64,000 bases of DNA from Bipolaris cookei (Eukaryota > Ascomycota > Dothideomycetes > Pleosporales > Pleosporaceae): NCBI GenBank assembly GCA_002286855.1, contig NRSV01000008.1, positions 248,001 through 312,000 on the forward strand, given 5' to 3'. Every line of letters begins with the position of its first letter. The first letter of the stretch is position 1. Shown here one piece after another: positions 1 through 11,714 of the stretch. A model generated the notes under the pieces. The model searched no databases and was not told where the DNA came from. It worked only from the letters and a program-made list of their open reading frames with translations. The position numbers and the translations under genes were made by a program.

Positions 1-360
1 ATCAGCAGGTGATTAGCAGTTCGTAGAACATATCATTATGGAGCGTGTATATATTAAGAATACACATGGTTGAGGATGGTAAAACAAAAAGTATAATAAT
101 GAGCTGGTTGTACTTAATAAGGGGTAAAGAATACATTTGACCTGGGGAATCATGTGTAGTGGCATGAAGGTTGCCTGACCCAGCTTTGATACGCTATGAT
201 AATTTTATATACAGCCATTTACCTGGCCTCAGGAACAGCATAGAGATGTCGAATGAGAAGAAGACGACACCTTTTTCACAGATGCTCAGTGAGAAACGTG
301 GTATCAAGGAAACAGTGTCTGAGCGCCCAAAATATCTACGTAATACATGTCTTTTTTTTG
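1..360. other. Intergenic/left edge, no gene seen
   Basis: This stretch lies downstream of the minus-strand rhodopsin-domain gene and up to the window edge. The only open frame of any length (plus strand, about 171-413) overlaps the 3' exon of that gene on the opposite strand and resembles no family I know. It probably holds 3' untranslated sequence and spacer DNA. Confidence 0.5.
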
Positions 361-1688
361 CTAATGATTACTTATACACTCTACTTGAACTGATACCTCC
401 TGTGTTCGTGTGATGACTAGGTCTTCTTCTCCCTTGCTATGATGATTAACATGTCGACGGTTGAAGCTCAGAATACTCTCTTGGCTCTCCTGACCTATCG
501 TCGTGTCTGAGATTCCCGTCTTCCTGTGTCGCCTGGATGACCGAAACGTTTTGCTTCCAATTGTGACCAGCTTCGTGGCATGTTGGCCCTGTGATCCGTA
601 GCCGCTTCGTCCTCGCTCCCCTCTTATGCTGCTGAATATGCCGCGACCGAAGATTCGATCAATTAGTGGCTGGAGAGTTGGAATGCATGCGGCGATGATG
701 ATTGCATTTCCTTCAATGCTAGTCCAGATTGTGATGTCGGCAGTGTCGTCTATACAATAGGATCAGTATTTATTCATAGTTTTGCAATGTACTTTAGCTC
801 ACAACTGAAGTCAGCGCTAGCAAGTGCAGGTAGCCTAGTCGACTTATAAACCGCTACGGCTGCAGCTCTATTTCACAAATGAGAATTCATCTTCCCACGA
901 GTGTTTGCAGACCTACATAGAACCTAGCCCGAGCGCAAAGCTGAGAGCGATCTTCTTCTTTACATTCATCTGTAGCCTGTAGAGAACAACAGCCGGATAT
1001 ATTGCAAGATAAAGATCCACAATGGCGGATAGAGCTGTCAAAATGAGTCGAGTTCCCCCATTTCATACGGGTGACGTACTGCCAGCAACAATGGCATAGT
1101 AAACCAAAACCCATGGGCTCCAGCAGGTGCCTTTAACTGTAAAGTCCCACTGTGATCGAGTCGGCGTGCACTGCGCAAAGAGGATGACAACACAACCAAG
1201 CAGAACCAGCAAGCAACCACCAGTCATTGACCAAAGGAACACCGCGTGACCTCGGCTAGGGTTCATGATTCTCGTTAGGAGCGCTACCACGGCTAGCTTT
1301 GGGATCCCGAATGAAAGTATTCCTGGGCAAAAGCCCGCAATCGTATACAGTATGGCATCTGATTTCTGCTCGGTGGTGAGCAAATCGAAATGGCGACCAT
1401 TACCGGCCCGTACAGCAGCTATCGTTAGGCCAAGCATAACGTAGCCACATATCTGTTTAATGTGTCAGTATCTTACGTGGCGAAGAGAGTCTTGGAGAAA
1501 GCACTTGCCATGGGTAGAATCATTAGCCAGTCATCTAGGCCAATGTGTGATTGTATTTTGCCTCTAACATAAAGTCTTGCAGCCAGAAAGACAGTGGCCA
1601 GAGCAGTCAGCGCAATGCATACCGCTAAGATCGTAGGCCCCTTGTCTTCGTTGGCGAGATGTTGAGGCAAAGCTTTTGGTACTGACAT
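361..1688 (-). CDS. Rhodopsin-domain (SAT4-type) integral membrane protein
   Basis: Fungal-specific seven-helix membrane protein of the 'fungal rhodopsin domain' family; members have no established enzymatic role and are often found near secondary-metabolism genes. I place five coding exons, read downwards: 1688-1509, 1452-1080, 1034-917, 867-803 and 749-361, giving about 374 residues. Family marks are visible in order: GLDDWLMILPM near residue 50 (the conserved GxDDW), then CGYVMLGLTIA, DLYLAIYPAVVL, KKKIALSFALGLGSI, and TADITIWTSIEGN before the last helix. The C-terminal tail of about 80 residues is hydrophilic and Ser/Arg rich, as expected for a cytoplasmic tail. The first intron (1453-1508) is of GC-AG type; only this choice restores the family sequence in frame. 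The next gene is divergent, with 1.1 kb between them. Family assignment is secure; function is unknown. Confidence 0.85.
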
Positions 1689-2806
1689 GTCACGCTCAAG
1701 CCCTGCGAAAAGACTAAATGATTATCATGTATTTCTGGGGAAGATTGAGTGCCTCTGCAGCAAGCCGATGAACATAGACATGTTTTATACATTGCCCAAG
1801 CCAATAACAACATTGTAGATCCAGTCTGAGTGTCTGATTCCAGGCTTTTGCATCCTTTCCCAAGAGAAAGGGTCTCGTGTCCTTAGATGGGCATTCTGCT
1901 CAACGGAAATTGGCGGCAGCGCATCGCTACCGCGCCGCAATGGAAAATGCAAGTCCACGCAATCAATGCGTACCAACACCAAATGATAGTAACATCCCTT
2001 GCATAACACCTGCCGACGAACCACAAGTGCATATGTAAACTAATCTTTTAATCTCTCAGTGCAGATCAGTTCTTTTTGTTCGCTGTTGATGTACGAGGCA
2101 CGTAATGTAAAGGAGGGCGGAATCCTCCTCGCTTGTTACGGATAATTGAGTACCAAGTTACAACGACGTCGGCGCACAAACTCATGATGTTTTGATCCGT
2201 GCATATAATTTGGTGTCGAATAGAAACGTCTTAAAGCAGTCCATTAGACTGTTTCACAACCACACGTATGAAGATGCGCTCGAGTCATCCCTGAACCAAC
2301 TGTTCATGCCAATGAAGTTATCCCCAACATCGCGCTAATTGCGGCACAGCGGACCAGTCGAAATGTTACCATATAGCCGCTCTTGCATAGTACTCGTTTA
2401 CGAGGCGACACTTTAGTGCTCCTTCATTCCCGATACTATGGTTCGTGTTGCGGACATCAATCAATCAGGGGTCTGGCCGGCTAAGTCGGGTGCGGAGACA
2501 CTGCGAGCCCTTGATCCTGCTAAGTGCTGCCAATTCGAGGAGAATCCTGCACCATGAAATATATTGCATCTGCATAATCATACATGCTTGTAGTCCGGGA
2601 GATGTTGAAGGTATGGCTAGTGCCGATGTGCCTCTTGGTACACAACGAATCAAGATCACTTATGGAATGTGGTCATAAAGTCATGGTCGTCCACTCTACT
2701 CCCTCGTATCAGAGAATTATCTGCCTTGTGACCAAACCAGAGTTCTTTTAGCAATCCTTTTATTTCTGCTTGTTCAGGCACTTCCTCACCAAACCTATCA
2801 TTGAAG
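1689..2806. other. Divergent intergenic region
   Basis: About 1.1 kb between the start codons of the minus-strand rhodopsin-domain gene and the plus-strand O-methyltransferase, so it should contain both promoters. Short open frames on both strands (for example 2445-2678 and 2656-3000) lack family resemblance and the latter lies antisense to the methyltransferase's first exon. No repeat or RNA gene was recognised. Confidence 0.5.
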
Positions 2807-4306
2807 ATGACCGTACCTCTACTCGATGGCGGCATTGCCGTGCGTGCCAATGATCCAGGAGCTGTTCCCAAGATACTAGAGAAGCTCCTAATGTTTAGGA
2901 AATCGTCAATTACCGAAGGCAATGATGGTCGTCTGGATATGCTCGCGCTCGCCAGGAGTCTGGTGGTGGCTCTGGAGACTCCCCGGGAAACAATGATCAA
3001 ACATAACTGGGTGCAGGTATGCGTATCAAGATCCTGTAATTGAACATATCTAAGTTTTCTTGTAGCCGGGCTGTCATACGGCTATTACGGCTTGCTACAA
3101 TGCAGGTGTATTCAAGGTACTTGCCGAGAAAGACGGGCCAACGAAGGTTGATGAGATTGCGAGCGAGCTAGGAGTTCCTCGCCAAACACTGGGTAAGTGT
3201 ACAAGCTCGCATATTTTCAAGCAAAGCTTCTAATATTTGCAGCTCGCATGATGAAACACATCGCAGCTATGGGCTACATCAAGGAGACAGGAACTGACGA
3301 ATACGCACCAACAAACTTCTCCAAAACGCTGAACATACCCATCATTGGAGACGGTTATCCTTGTCTGTAAGTGTTGAACACTGGCTCAATACTACTGAAT
3401 TTGATCGCAAAACTGACCCGATTAGTGCCGGTGGAGCCCACCCGTCCTGCAGCAAGTTCCCAGAGTACCTCAAGGGAACCAACTACGAGCTCACCTCAGA
3501 TATCAAATCCGGGCCTTACCAATTTGCTTTCAATACAAAAATGAGCATGTTTGAATACCTGATTACTCATCCGCCATTGGGCCATCAGTTCAATCATCAC
3601 ATGAGTGGATATCGACAGGGTCGACCAAGCTGGATGGACCATGACTTTTACCCAGTGAAAGAAAGGCTTGTGAAAGGAATGAATGCATCTGAAGATGCGG
3701 TGATACTGGTAGATGTTGGAGGAGGTCATGGACACGATATTGAAGAGTTTAGGTACGATCTTGTAAAACATCATCGCACCATGCATACTTACAAGACACC
3801 TAGGCTAAAACACCCCGATGCGCCTGGCCGGCTTGTGTTGCAGGACCTTCCCCCCGTCATCGATGGCATCGAGCAACTACATCACGATGTCGAGCGCTTG
3901 AAATACGATTTCCACACTGAGCAGCCCATCAAAGGTCCGTCTGAAAACACAAAACCGCAACTGTGAAAACTGACTAAAGTCAACAGCGGCTCGAGCATAC
4001 TACCTACATTCAGTTCTTCACGATTGGCCCGACGACATATGTAAGAGTATCTTAGAACAGGTTGCCGGTGCTATGAAGCAAGGATACAGCAAACTACTGA
4101 TCAACGAAATCATTATTCCAAACCAAGGAGCAGACTCTGAGGCCACGGGACTGGACATGATGATGATGACACTTTTTTCCTCCAAGGAGCGCACAATGGA
4201 AGAGTGGAAACGGCTGTTAGAGTCACCTGGACTTGGTCTAAAGATTGTGAAAGTATGGAGTGTCAAGCACTCGCAGGAGAGCTTGATTGAGTGCGAACTG
4301 GCATGA
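2807..4306 (+). CDS. SAM-dependent O-methyltransferase (Methyltransf_2 family)
   Basis: Predicted to transfer a methyl group from S-adenosylmethionine to a hydroxyl of a small aromatic or polyketide-type substrate; the substrate cannot be read from sequence. Six exons: 2807-3016, 3066-3192, 3243-3366, 3426-3752, 3804-3934 and 3987-4306, about 412 residues, a normal length. The N-terminal winged-helix part reads through LARMMKHIAAMGYI; the SAM-binding glycine loop is LVDVGGGHGHD near residue 250; the conserved region around the catalytic base is SVLHDWPDD with His near 318, followed by LLINEIIIPNQGA. All introns are 49-59 nt. The start is the ATG at 2807; an in-frame TTG lies just upstream and was not used. 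Together with the nearby NmrA-like gene it suggests specialised metabolism, but no polyketide or peptide synthase lies in the window. Confidence 0.88.
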
Positions 4307-5481
4307 GTGTGCTGGACAGCATATGTACAAGTTGAAATGAGATCTTAAATCTGCTCCATTCTGATTGTATTGTTATTGAGCATCTTTTTATCTGTGGTAG
4401 TACTAGTAAACGATTAAAGCTGTCAGGTCAGCATGTCCCTAGCCCTCCGCGGAACAGCGCTTAGCCCGCACTCTTCATGACGTGAAAGAAAGCGGGACCT
4501 TGACGCGCCAAGAACAATCCAACGCATATGTATATTTGGGACACTGCATGAGTCCGAATTTGAGGGTTTATCATGGCAGCATCGCCTGACTCCACGAGTG
4601 ATAGTAGCCGGAAACCTGGAAGCCAATCCCATACATGGGCCTGGTCCAGGCCTATTCCAGATGAAGCATATGCATTTTTACTTGGTGAGTTGATGAAATA
4701 AGTGCTCTAAGAACTCAGGACATCTCATTCGTCCGATGTGTGTTACACGGCGCCGGAGCAGAGACCTCCTTGCCTGCGATAAGATGTCTGTACTTGGTGA
4801 AGCCATTGAAGATGTGTCCTTTATAGGGAGCGTATCCAACGCCAAGGCAGTTGAATTGTTTAATCATGGCGACCGTATAGTTATGAAGAACGGCACCACA
4901 GCCCCTGATTTCATTGGTCGTGGGATTGATGTATGTCGCCGCGTTACTACCCACTCGGTCCTCTCTTTTGACCAGCGCTGGGACCTACGGAATGAGGGTG
5001 TTATATGACACATGATCCATGTATCCTTGTTATTGGTCGGATTTTGTGCCGTATAATAGACATCTTGATACACAATGACCAACAGAAGCCTTTTCCATCC
5101 ATCAGTTGCGCTGACAATATGTATACTTACGGAACTATTGCCTTCTACGGAACGAAGTGAAAAGATTCTGAAGTTGAAATACATGAAAAAATGAGATTAG
5201 CTATATAAAAAGAGTATTGGCACGCAATCCATTGTGCCCTGGGTTTAACACATACATGGAGTTCGGAGTATCTACATGATCCTAGTGTCGATCATCTACC
5301 ATGGCGTTCGCGAGATACACAATGGTATCTCTAGAATGACTACTATATTGATCCTTCAGTCCCTTACGAAAGTAGCGGGTGCTAGCCTGAGTCACAGACA
5401 CATAGGAAACAACAAAATTCAAGACACCAATATAATAACTACCCATTTCCACTACCAACGAAGCCCATCACAACCCCCATC
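4307..5481. other. Intergenic, possible small or decayed gene
   Basis: The 1.2 kb between the O-methyltransferase and the NmrA-like gene contains an open frame that starts at ATG 4568 and reads MAASPDSTSDSS..., then stops, and a 90-residue open frame at 4736-5008. Joining them would need an intron of only about 34 nt, shorter than any other here, so I do not call a gene. The sequence resembles no family known to me. It may be spacer, a small lineage-specific gene or a relic. Confidence 0.3.
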
Positions 5482-6411
5482 ATGACATCCGTCATCATCT
5501 TCGGTCCAACTGGCCAAGTAGGATCTGCTGCCGCACGAACAGCCGGGGAGCTTGGAGCCAAAGTTTGGCTGGCAATGCGAGACACATCGAAAAGCATTCC
5601 TGGTCTCACTACAGAGTCCGAAGCCACTGGCGACTTCCATCGGATCCAAGCCGACCTGACCAACCCCCAGACTGTTAGCCAGGCAATCAAGACCTCTGGA
5701 GCCAAGCACGCATTTATCTACCTGATCCATCATAAATATGAACACCTCCACGACGCCATTACCGCAATGAAAAACGAAGGTGTCAAGTTCATCGTCTTCC
5801 TAAGCAGTTTCACAATCTACACCAACCAAGACCTCCGCGCCATCTCCCCATCCGACCTCCTCCCTTTCGTCCACGCCCAAGTCGAAGCAAGCCTAGAAGA
5901 ACTCCTTGGTCCGGGGAACTACGTTTCCGTACGCCCCGGATGCTTCGCCACGAACCTACTATCAGCAAGAGAAGGCATAGCTGCAAACGACGTCAAATTG
6001 TACGGCGCCGAGTTTGAACAGGACAACATCGTACCGAGTGACGTCGGCAGCGTCATAGGCAACATCACCGTTTCCGGTCTGAACAGTCAGAAAATCGTGT
6101 ATCTCTACGGCCCTGAAGTACTCTCGCTACGAGATAGCATTACAAGAATCGGCAACTTTCTCGAAAAAGATTTGAAAATAACGACTCTGAGTCCTGAGGA
6201 AGGATATCAGAAGTACGTTGAGCGCGGTATGCCTCCGTCTTTTGCAGAGTACATAGTCAAGACGTTAGGTACCAAAGGTCCGGATAAGGGCAATGGTGAG
6301 CGGTTTCCTCACTACGAGGAAGGCGTGAGGAATGTGGCGCTTTACACGGGCCGGTCGGCTATGAAGCTTGAGGAGTGGGTGAGACAGAACAAGGCAGTGT
6401 TTGGGGCGTGA
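5482..6411 (+). CDS. NmrA-like / atypical short-chain NAD(P)-binding protein
   Basis: Single-exon protein of 309 residues. It opens with a Rossmann dinucleotide-binding motif GPTGQVGSAAAR at residues 9-20 (GxxGxxG), followed by repeated beta-alpha units and IVFLSSFTIY near residue 105, where the serine falls at the catalytic-type position seen in extended short-chain dehydrogenases. The classical YxxxK pair is not obvious, which fits NmrA-like proteins: either NAD(P) sensors or reductases acting on specialised metabolites. No signal peptide or membrane helix is seen, so it is likely cytosolic. It lies in the same orientation as the O-methyltransferase, 1.2 kb downstream, and ends 500 bp from the convergent RAV1 gene. 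The fold is secure; whether it is an enzyme or a regulator is not. Confidence 0.85.
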   Translation: MTSVIIFGPTGQVGSAAARTAGELGAKVWLAMRDTSKSIPGLTTESEATGDFHRIQADLTNPQTVSQAIKTSGAKHAFIYLIHHKYEHLHDAITAMKNEGVKFIVFLSSFTIYTNQDLRAISPSDLLPFVHAQVEASLEELLGPGNYVSVRPGCFATNLLSAREGIAANDVKLYGAEFEQDNIVPSDVGSVIGNITVSGLNSQKIVYLYGPEVLSLRDSITRIGNFLEKDLKITTLSPEEGYQKYVERGMPPSFAEYIVKTLGTKGPDKGNGERFPHYEEGVRNVALYTGRSAMKLEEWVRQNKAVFGA

Positions 6412-6914
6412 GTGATAGCTTGTTAGTGGTTGAGATGGAATAGTTTTCGCCTGTGAGTGACGTGAGAAACAGTGGAATATCCCTTACTACAGTTAGTAGG
6501 TAGCAGTCACAGCAGCAGACAATCAAGCCAGCCAGGGCATTAGGTAGCTGATCCTGTACTCCTCTTTTGTGCTATTCACGGGCTGCTATCCTGATATCAA
6601 AGCAAAGCCGTGACCCGTTTCGTCCAACTGGTACTAGTCAATAATCTTCTCACCCCTTGTACCGGATGTGTTCCGAGTCTAGCACTACATTAGGCGTAGA
6701 TGCGTCCTAAGCTTCAAAACTCACTTATAGTACTACAAGCGCATTCTGAACTTGACGCTGCGCTGGGAAACAACAAAGTACCTACCTTTCAATCCAGAAA
6801 TATCTGTATAATTAACACGACACTACAGATTCTCACGGTCTGCAAAGCTAAAACGAAAACATGTATTAATATCCTAACCCTTCCCTTCCACTCATGCTAT
6901 CAAACCCGAGCTGC
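6412..6914. other. Convergent intergenic region
   Basis: About 500 bp between the stop codons of the plus-strand NmrA-like gene and the minus-strand RAV1 gene. It should hold both 3' untranslated regions. No further gene or repeat was seen. Confidence 0.5.
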
Positions 6915-9900
6915 CTAAAACCCAAAAGCATCCAACAAACTATTCGCATCCGGCTCATTAAATTGCGTAGGCGGCGGTTTCTTCTTCCCATCCTTTTTCT
7001 CATTTTCTTGCTTAGAATCTCCCTCCTCCTCGAGCGGGCCCGCTTGACTCTCACCCTTCTTAAACTCCCTGACAGGTAAATCGGCCACAACCAATGAACT
7101 GCGTCGACGTAACAGCTTTCTCGGATCAAAATCAAAGTCCTCGGCGCTGGAGTTGCGTCCATGGGTGCCGGAGCTCTCGCGTGGCATTGTGGGGCTAAGC
7201 AATGGCACGCGGTCGCCAGTAGCTTGGGACTTATTTGTTGATGGTGGCGGAGGGAGTAGGAACTCCCATGTCTTGACCAGATCGAGTGCGAGAACATCAC
7301 AGCCCATGCGGTCATACAGTCCAGCCGTGTGCAGCACAAAGTCCCATTCCTCGCGCATGCCAATCATGGTGGCACCACGGAGCGTTTGTAAGCTCTTTTC
7401 GCGGAGCTGCTTGTATAATACTACAAGAGCAGGGTCGTCGGTAAGGTAGGATTTGGCAAGTGGATCAGAACTCTCGGATGTGTCGGTGAGATCGGAAAGT
7501 GGTGTGACGAGCGCACGCACTGCCATGTCCTTCCGGTTGAGTAGCCAGTAGGCCCAGATTGCAAGCCACCGGTTTCCTTCCCGGGCAGCCTGGGGTAGAA
7601 TCTTATTCTTGAGGAAATCCAGTAGCACAGGAGACTCATCGCCACCATAGACTCTTGCTACGGCAATAGCAAGCTGCGTATCTCCTAGCTGAGTATGCAG
7701 CACGTTGACAGCCACATCAAGGCGATCTGCAAGAAGGAAGAAGGAAGCAGCATATTCAAATCTCCTTCGACCCATAAGAGCATATGCATTCTTAAGCGCA
7801 GCGGTCTTCCAGCGGTCTTCATTAAAGTTGTTCGATAATAATCGATGTGTGGCGGCTTGTTCCCTTGACCAAGTTGCCATACGCCATAGGCCAACCAGAA
7901 CTGGCTTCTTACGCAGAGCCATGTAGTACAAGGCGCAATCAACGGGATTCTTCTCTTCCGTCTTGGTGTACTCATTCCGAGCAATGACCTCGAATTGAGC
8001 GCGCAGTGCATTCGTATCCGATAGCCACATGAACACTCCGCATTCCTTCGCGTGTTGCCATAGCATTTTTCCGCTAAAATGCCTGCTGACGAGGTCCACT
8101 AGGATGTCTTGGCTTCCAGAATAAAAGGCCCAGACAATCTCACGCCATGAGATGGGGCCTTTGTGGGCCTGGCTGAGCACGTGTTGTCGGAAAAAGAGCA
8201 AGAAGCGACCCGCGTTGTTGTCAACCGAACGACGATGCCTCTCAACCATGCCAATGCACTCGATGATATCAGCTAGACGTAATTGTTCGCGACTTGAAAG
8301 CAAGGGTATCTGCTTCTTAGTCAGAAGTTCCTTGAGATTTGACGCGACTTCTTCAGTAACAGCCTCTGGTTCGCTGTCATCTGAGTAATCCATGTACGAC
8401 GAGTGTATGTCTTTCTTGGATACAGTCATTTGGGTCTACACGTGTTAGTGATCATCTTATCGAATCCGCCAGTACACATACCTGGTCCTCAGAGAAGTCC
8501 TCTGGGGCAAAGCCCAATGTGCTGTCGAACTCTTCACCCTCAATCCAGAACTTGAGCTTCTTGTAAAGACAGATCAAGATACGCTGCACTAATAGCAGCT
8601 TACCAGCCAATACGCATTGCGATAGCAGTTGAGGATGGTACGCCGGTAATGGGCCATTGAGACGGCTGACAGCTTCAAAGATATTGATATGTGCAGTCTT
8701 GCGTGACAAAAATCTTAAACTGGGGAAAAGACTGTCGGTTATTTCCACATGCTCATCTTGTATGAAGAGCTGGTTGCCCGCACCTATGACGAGATTGCCG
8801 CTCCCTAGCCATACCGAGTCGCCGATTGGATGGGGGGTGATGTCTCGAATTCGCACATCACCAATTTTTACCCAAGATGGACCTGCGTTCAGATAGTCGT
8901 ATCGCAACTGCGCATAGATGACAACACGGTGAGGGAAGCCGACAGCGAGGATAGACTGGTTATCTGGAGTGGAAGACCAATCAAGATCAGAAATGATGCC
9001 ATTGCCTTCAAAGGTCTCCTGATGCTCAAGTTGCGCGCTGCGGGTGTTCCAAATGGTAAGTGTGGTCCGTTCAGCGTCCACCAGCGCAGCTTTTCGTATT
9101 GAAGTACCACTAGCAAGCGAAGGGCTATGTACCCTAGTATCCACTTCAGAAGTTAACAACCATTCAAGATCTCGCTTTTCAAGATTGACACGTGCAGTCC
9201 AAGACTTGATGACTCCTGACTTAGTGTACGAAATGGCAGTGTCTCGTGCAAATGCGTCAAGAAAACCGGAGATGACAGGTGCCGAACCTGCAGGATCTAC
9301 AGGCAGTACGAATGCGAGGTCGTCGCCAGAGCCAAGGTCAAAGATGGAGAATTGCTCAAGCGAAGCTGATGCATGGCCGTTTGTGTACCCGTTAGCATGT
9401 GTACCGTTGGATGAACCTCTTCCAGTAGCCGGGTCCCTTTCTGGTACTGGAAGTGTGACTTCCCAGCATATACCTTGCATTTCAGAACTGACTGTGGCAA
9501 CGTGAACGCGCCTACCGTCGTGGTCAATCTCAGGAATGGCCAAAAGACATAGGGGCTTCCCTTGTAGCTCGTAGGAATGCCGCATAATTTCGACAGCTTC
9601 GTGTCCGCGGGTATCCCATAGCGAGATTTCTTTATGATGCAGAAAGACAAGGAAGTTGCCCTCTTGTAAAAGTGCAGTGCGGTGGATGTGCTCAGTGACC
9701 TTGATACTACTGTGACGACGGAGCGTCATGCCGTCGTCCCCCTGTCCGTGTATCCAAACTATGCACTCATCGGTAGTCGTGCGCGACACAAGGGCCTTTC
9801 CACTGGCAGTGCGATTGACTTTCTTGATAGCATGCGAGTGTCCTGTCCACATAGCCTTGCGTTGCATGCGCTGTGGCTGCTGCGAAGGATCAAATAAGTA

Positions 9901-11178
9901 GTCGATACGCGCCTCCAGCCACTCCATACGGCCGTCAAAGTGATGCGATAATATGGTCAGTTCAGACTCGGGCTTTTCATCGATAAAGGCATAGAACTGC
10001 ACATTGTCCTCGATGGGTTTTGGCACCTTTGCAAAATGCATGCGCAGTCCATCGACGTGGGCGATATTGAAGACGTCCGTCACTTTCTTGCCCTTGGCGC
10101 CCACGTTTTCGAACCCCCATGCTGACATGTTGCCGCGATCGTCGAGCACAACGCAGATCTCGGGACTGCGGTTCGCGACCTCGATCAGATGATGGAGCGC
10201 TATTCCGTGATCTTTTTCTTGGGGCGAAGCCTGCTGCATTGCTCTTTCTGTCGCTTGTTTGAAGTGCTTGCTGTCAATGAAGAAGGCGTACCGCTTGCTC
10301 GACTGGCGGTCCAGCGGTATGTGGCGCTCCATGATGGCCTCCATCAGGTCCACCTCAGCCCACATATGCATACCGTCCACTCCGTGATGCTCTCCAGGCA
10401 CCCATACGCGCACTTTGTTGTCGGCGCATATCGTGTAGAGCACATTATCGGCTAATTGCTCCTTGTGGAGCGGATACCGCCAGTGCAGGCCGGTGATTGC
10501 TTTTGGATGGGGAAGGTAGAAATAGTCGAATCTCTGGTCTGCGGAGCCAAAGGCTGTGCGACGCCATATCTTCAGTAGTCGGTCGTGCTGGCCGGTTGAA
10601 GCTATCAACTCAGCATCGGGCGAGAAGCGGGCAAACTTGACGGGGTTGGCCAGCTGTTTGGACCACGTATGCTCGATATCGGCATGGGTGTTGAACAGGG
10701 TCAGCGAAGCACTGCCAGCGAGAAGTTCATCAGGCATCCCCCATGAGAGCGTCGTGATGGTGTCGTCGGCATCGGGCAATGCCATGCTGCCCTGTAGCGA
10801 CCACTGCAAACAACATCAGCGGCCATTCACACCCGTCGCCTCGTGTTCCCACCTTAATAGCACCCTCATCCTGCCCGTACGGTCGGTATACATAAATGTG
10901 TCGCGTCGAGCATACAGCTAGCTTTCCCGTGGTCTCGTCTATTGCGATTGCCTCGAGCTCAAACTCGTCGTCAATGTAGAGCGTCTGCAGGACATGGTTG
11001 GGTCGGTTGAGAAGAATCAGGGCGTTGCCGGAGATATATGCCTAGTCATGAGTGGTGTCAGTCCCAGTACATGCGACAAGGCCGTGGTCTGGCGTACAAT
11101 AATCTGGAGGCTCTCCCACAAGCCATGGGCGACGGCCTGCAGCTTGGCCTGCGGGCGCCCAGGGAGAATACCGCGCAT
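6915..11178 (-). CDS. RAV1: RAV1, subunit of the RAVE V-ATPase assembly complex
   Basis: Scaffold of the RAVE complex (Rav1-Rav2-Skp1), which re-assembles the V1 and Vo sectors of the vacuolar proton pump; the animal relatives are the DmX/rabconnectin proteins. Four exons read downwards: 11178-11098, 11041-10853, 10803-8482 and 8435-6915, giving about 1370 residues, close to the yeast protein. The N-terminal half carries WD-type beta-propeller repeats (for example SPDAELIASTGQHDRLLKIW and VLYTICADNKVRVWV). The second half is the conserved Rav1p C-terminal helical domain, with DNNAGRFLLFFRQH, KECGVFMWLSD, LYYMALRKKPVLVGLWR and EYAASFFLLADRLDVA. The last 90 residues are charged and low in complexity. 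The start ATG at 11178 begins MRGILPGRPQAKLQAVAHG, a typical beginning for fungal RAV1. All introns keep the frame. Confidence 0.93.
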
Positions 11179-11714
11179 CGAAGTCTTGCGAGCGTTGCTA
11201 CCGTGGCTGCCACATTTTTGGGTGGCTAAATTTCGCGGAAGTCTAGGGAATCTATGATGTCTTCAATCCGTTCACAGGCACTCGGGAAGCGTTCGGTGGA
11301 TTGCGGTGCAAGGCGCAACATCTGGGGTCCCTGGATCCATATGCTTGAAGCTCACGCGCACGATCCACATGCAATGTCGTCACTAAAATCGTCTTACACA
11401 CTGGATGGAAGCATCTACAATTCGTGCACATAGCTTTGAGCCTTATGCGCTGCTTGCAAAGCATTCATGTAGTACAGGTAGTACACACGCTAACTGGTCA
11501 TCGTCATCTGATCACAAGAAGAAACGTGGACCTCTAGACATGGCTGCAACCCTTCTGCAACCCTTCCGCAACCCTTCTCGGAATCGGAACGCTAGCGCGG
11601 AATCCCGAGCCTTGTGTTTCTTTCTTTCACCGTCACCAACATGCACATTCAGAGCACTGCAAAAAAAGAGTGTCGTGTTCCGACTACCTGCCCTCTCCTA
11701 GTGCTTTCACGGGT
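11179..11714. other. Intergenic between RAV1 and PRMT3
   Basis: About 535 bp that must contain the RAV1 promoter and the 3' untranslated region of the arginine methyltransferase gene, since both are on the minus strand. Short plus-strand open frames here have no family resemblance. A short direct repeat of 'caacccttc/g' units is visible around 11546-11577. Confidence 0.45.
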
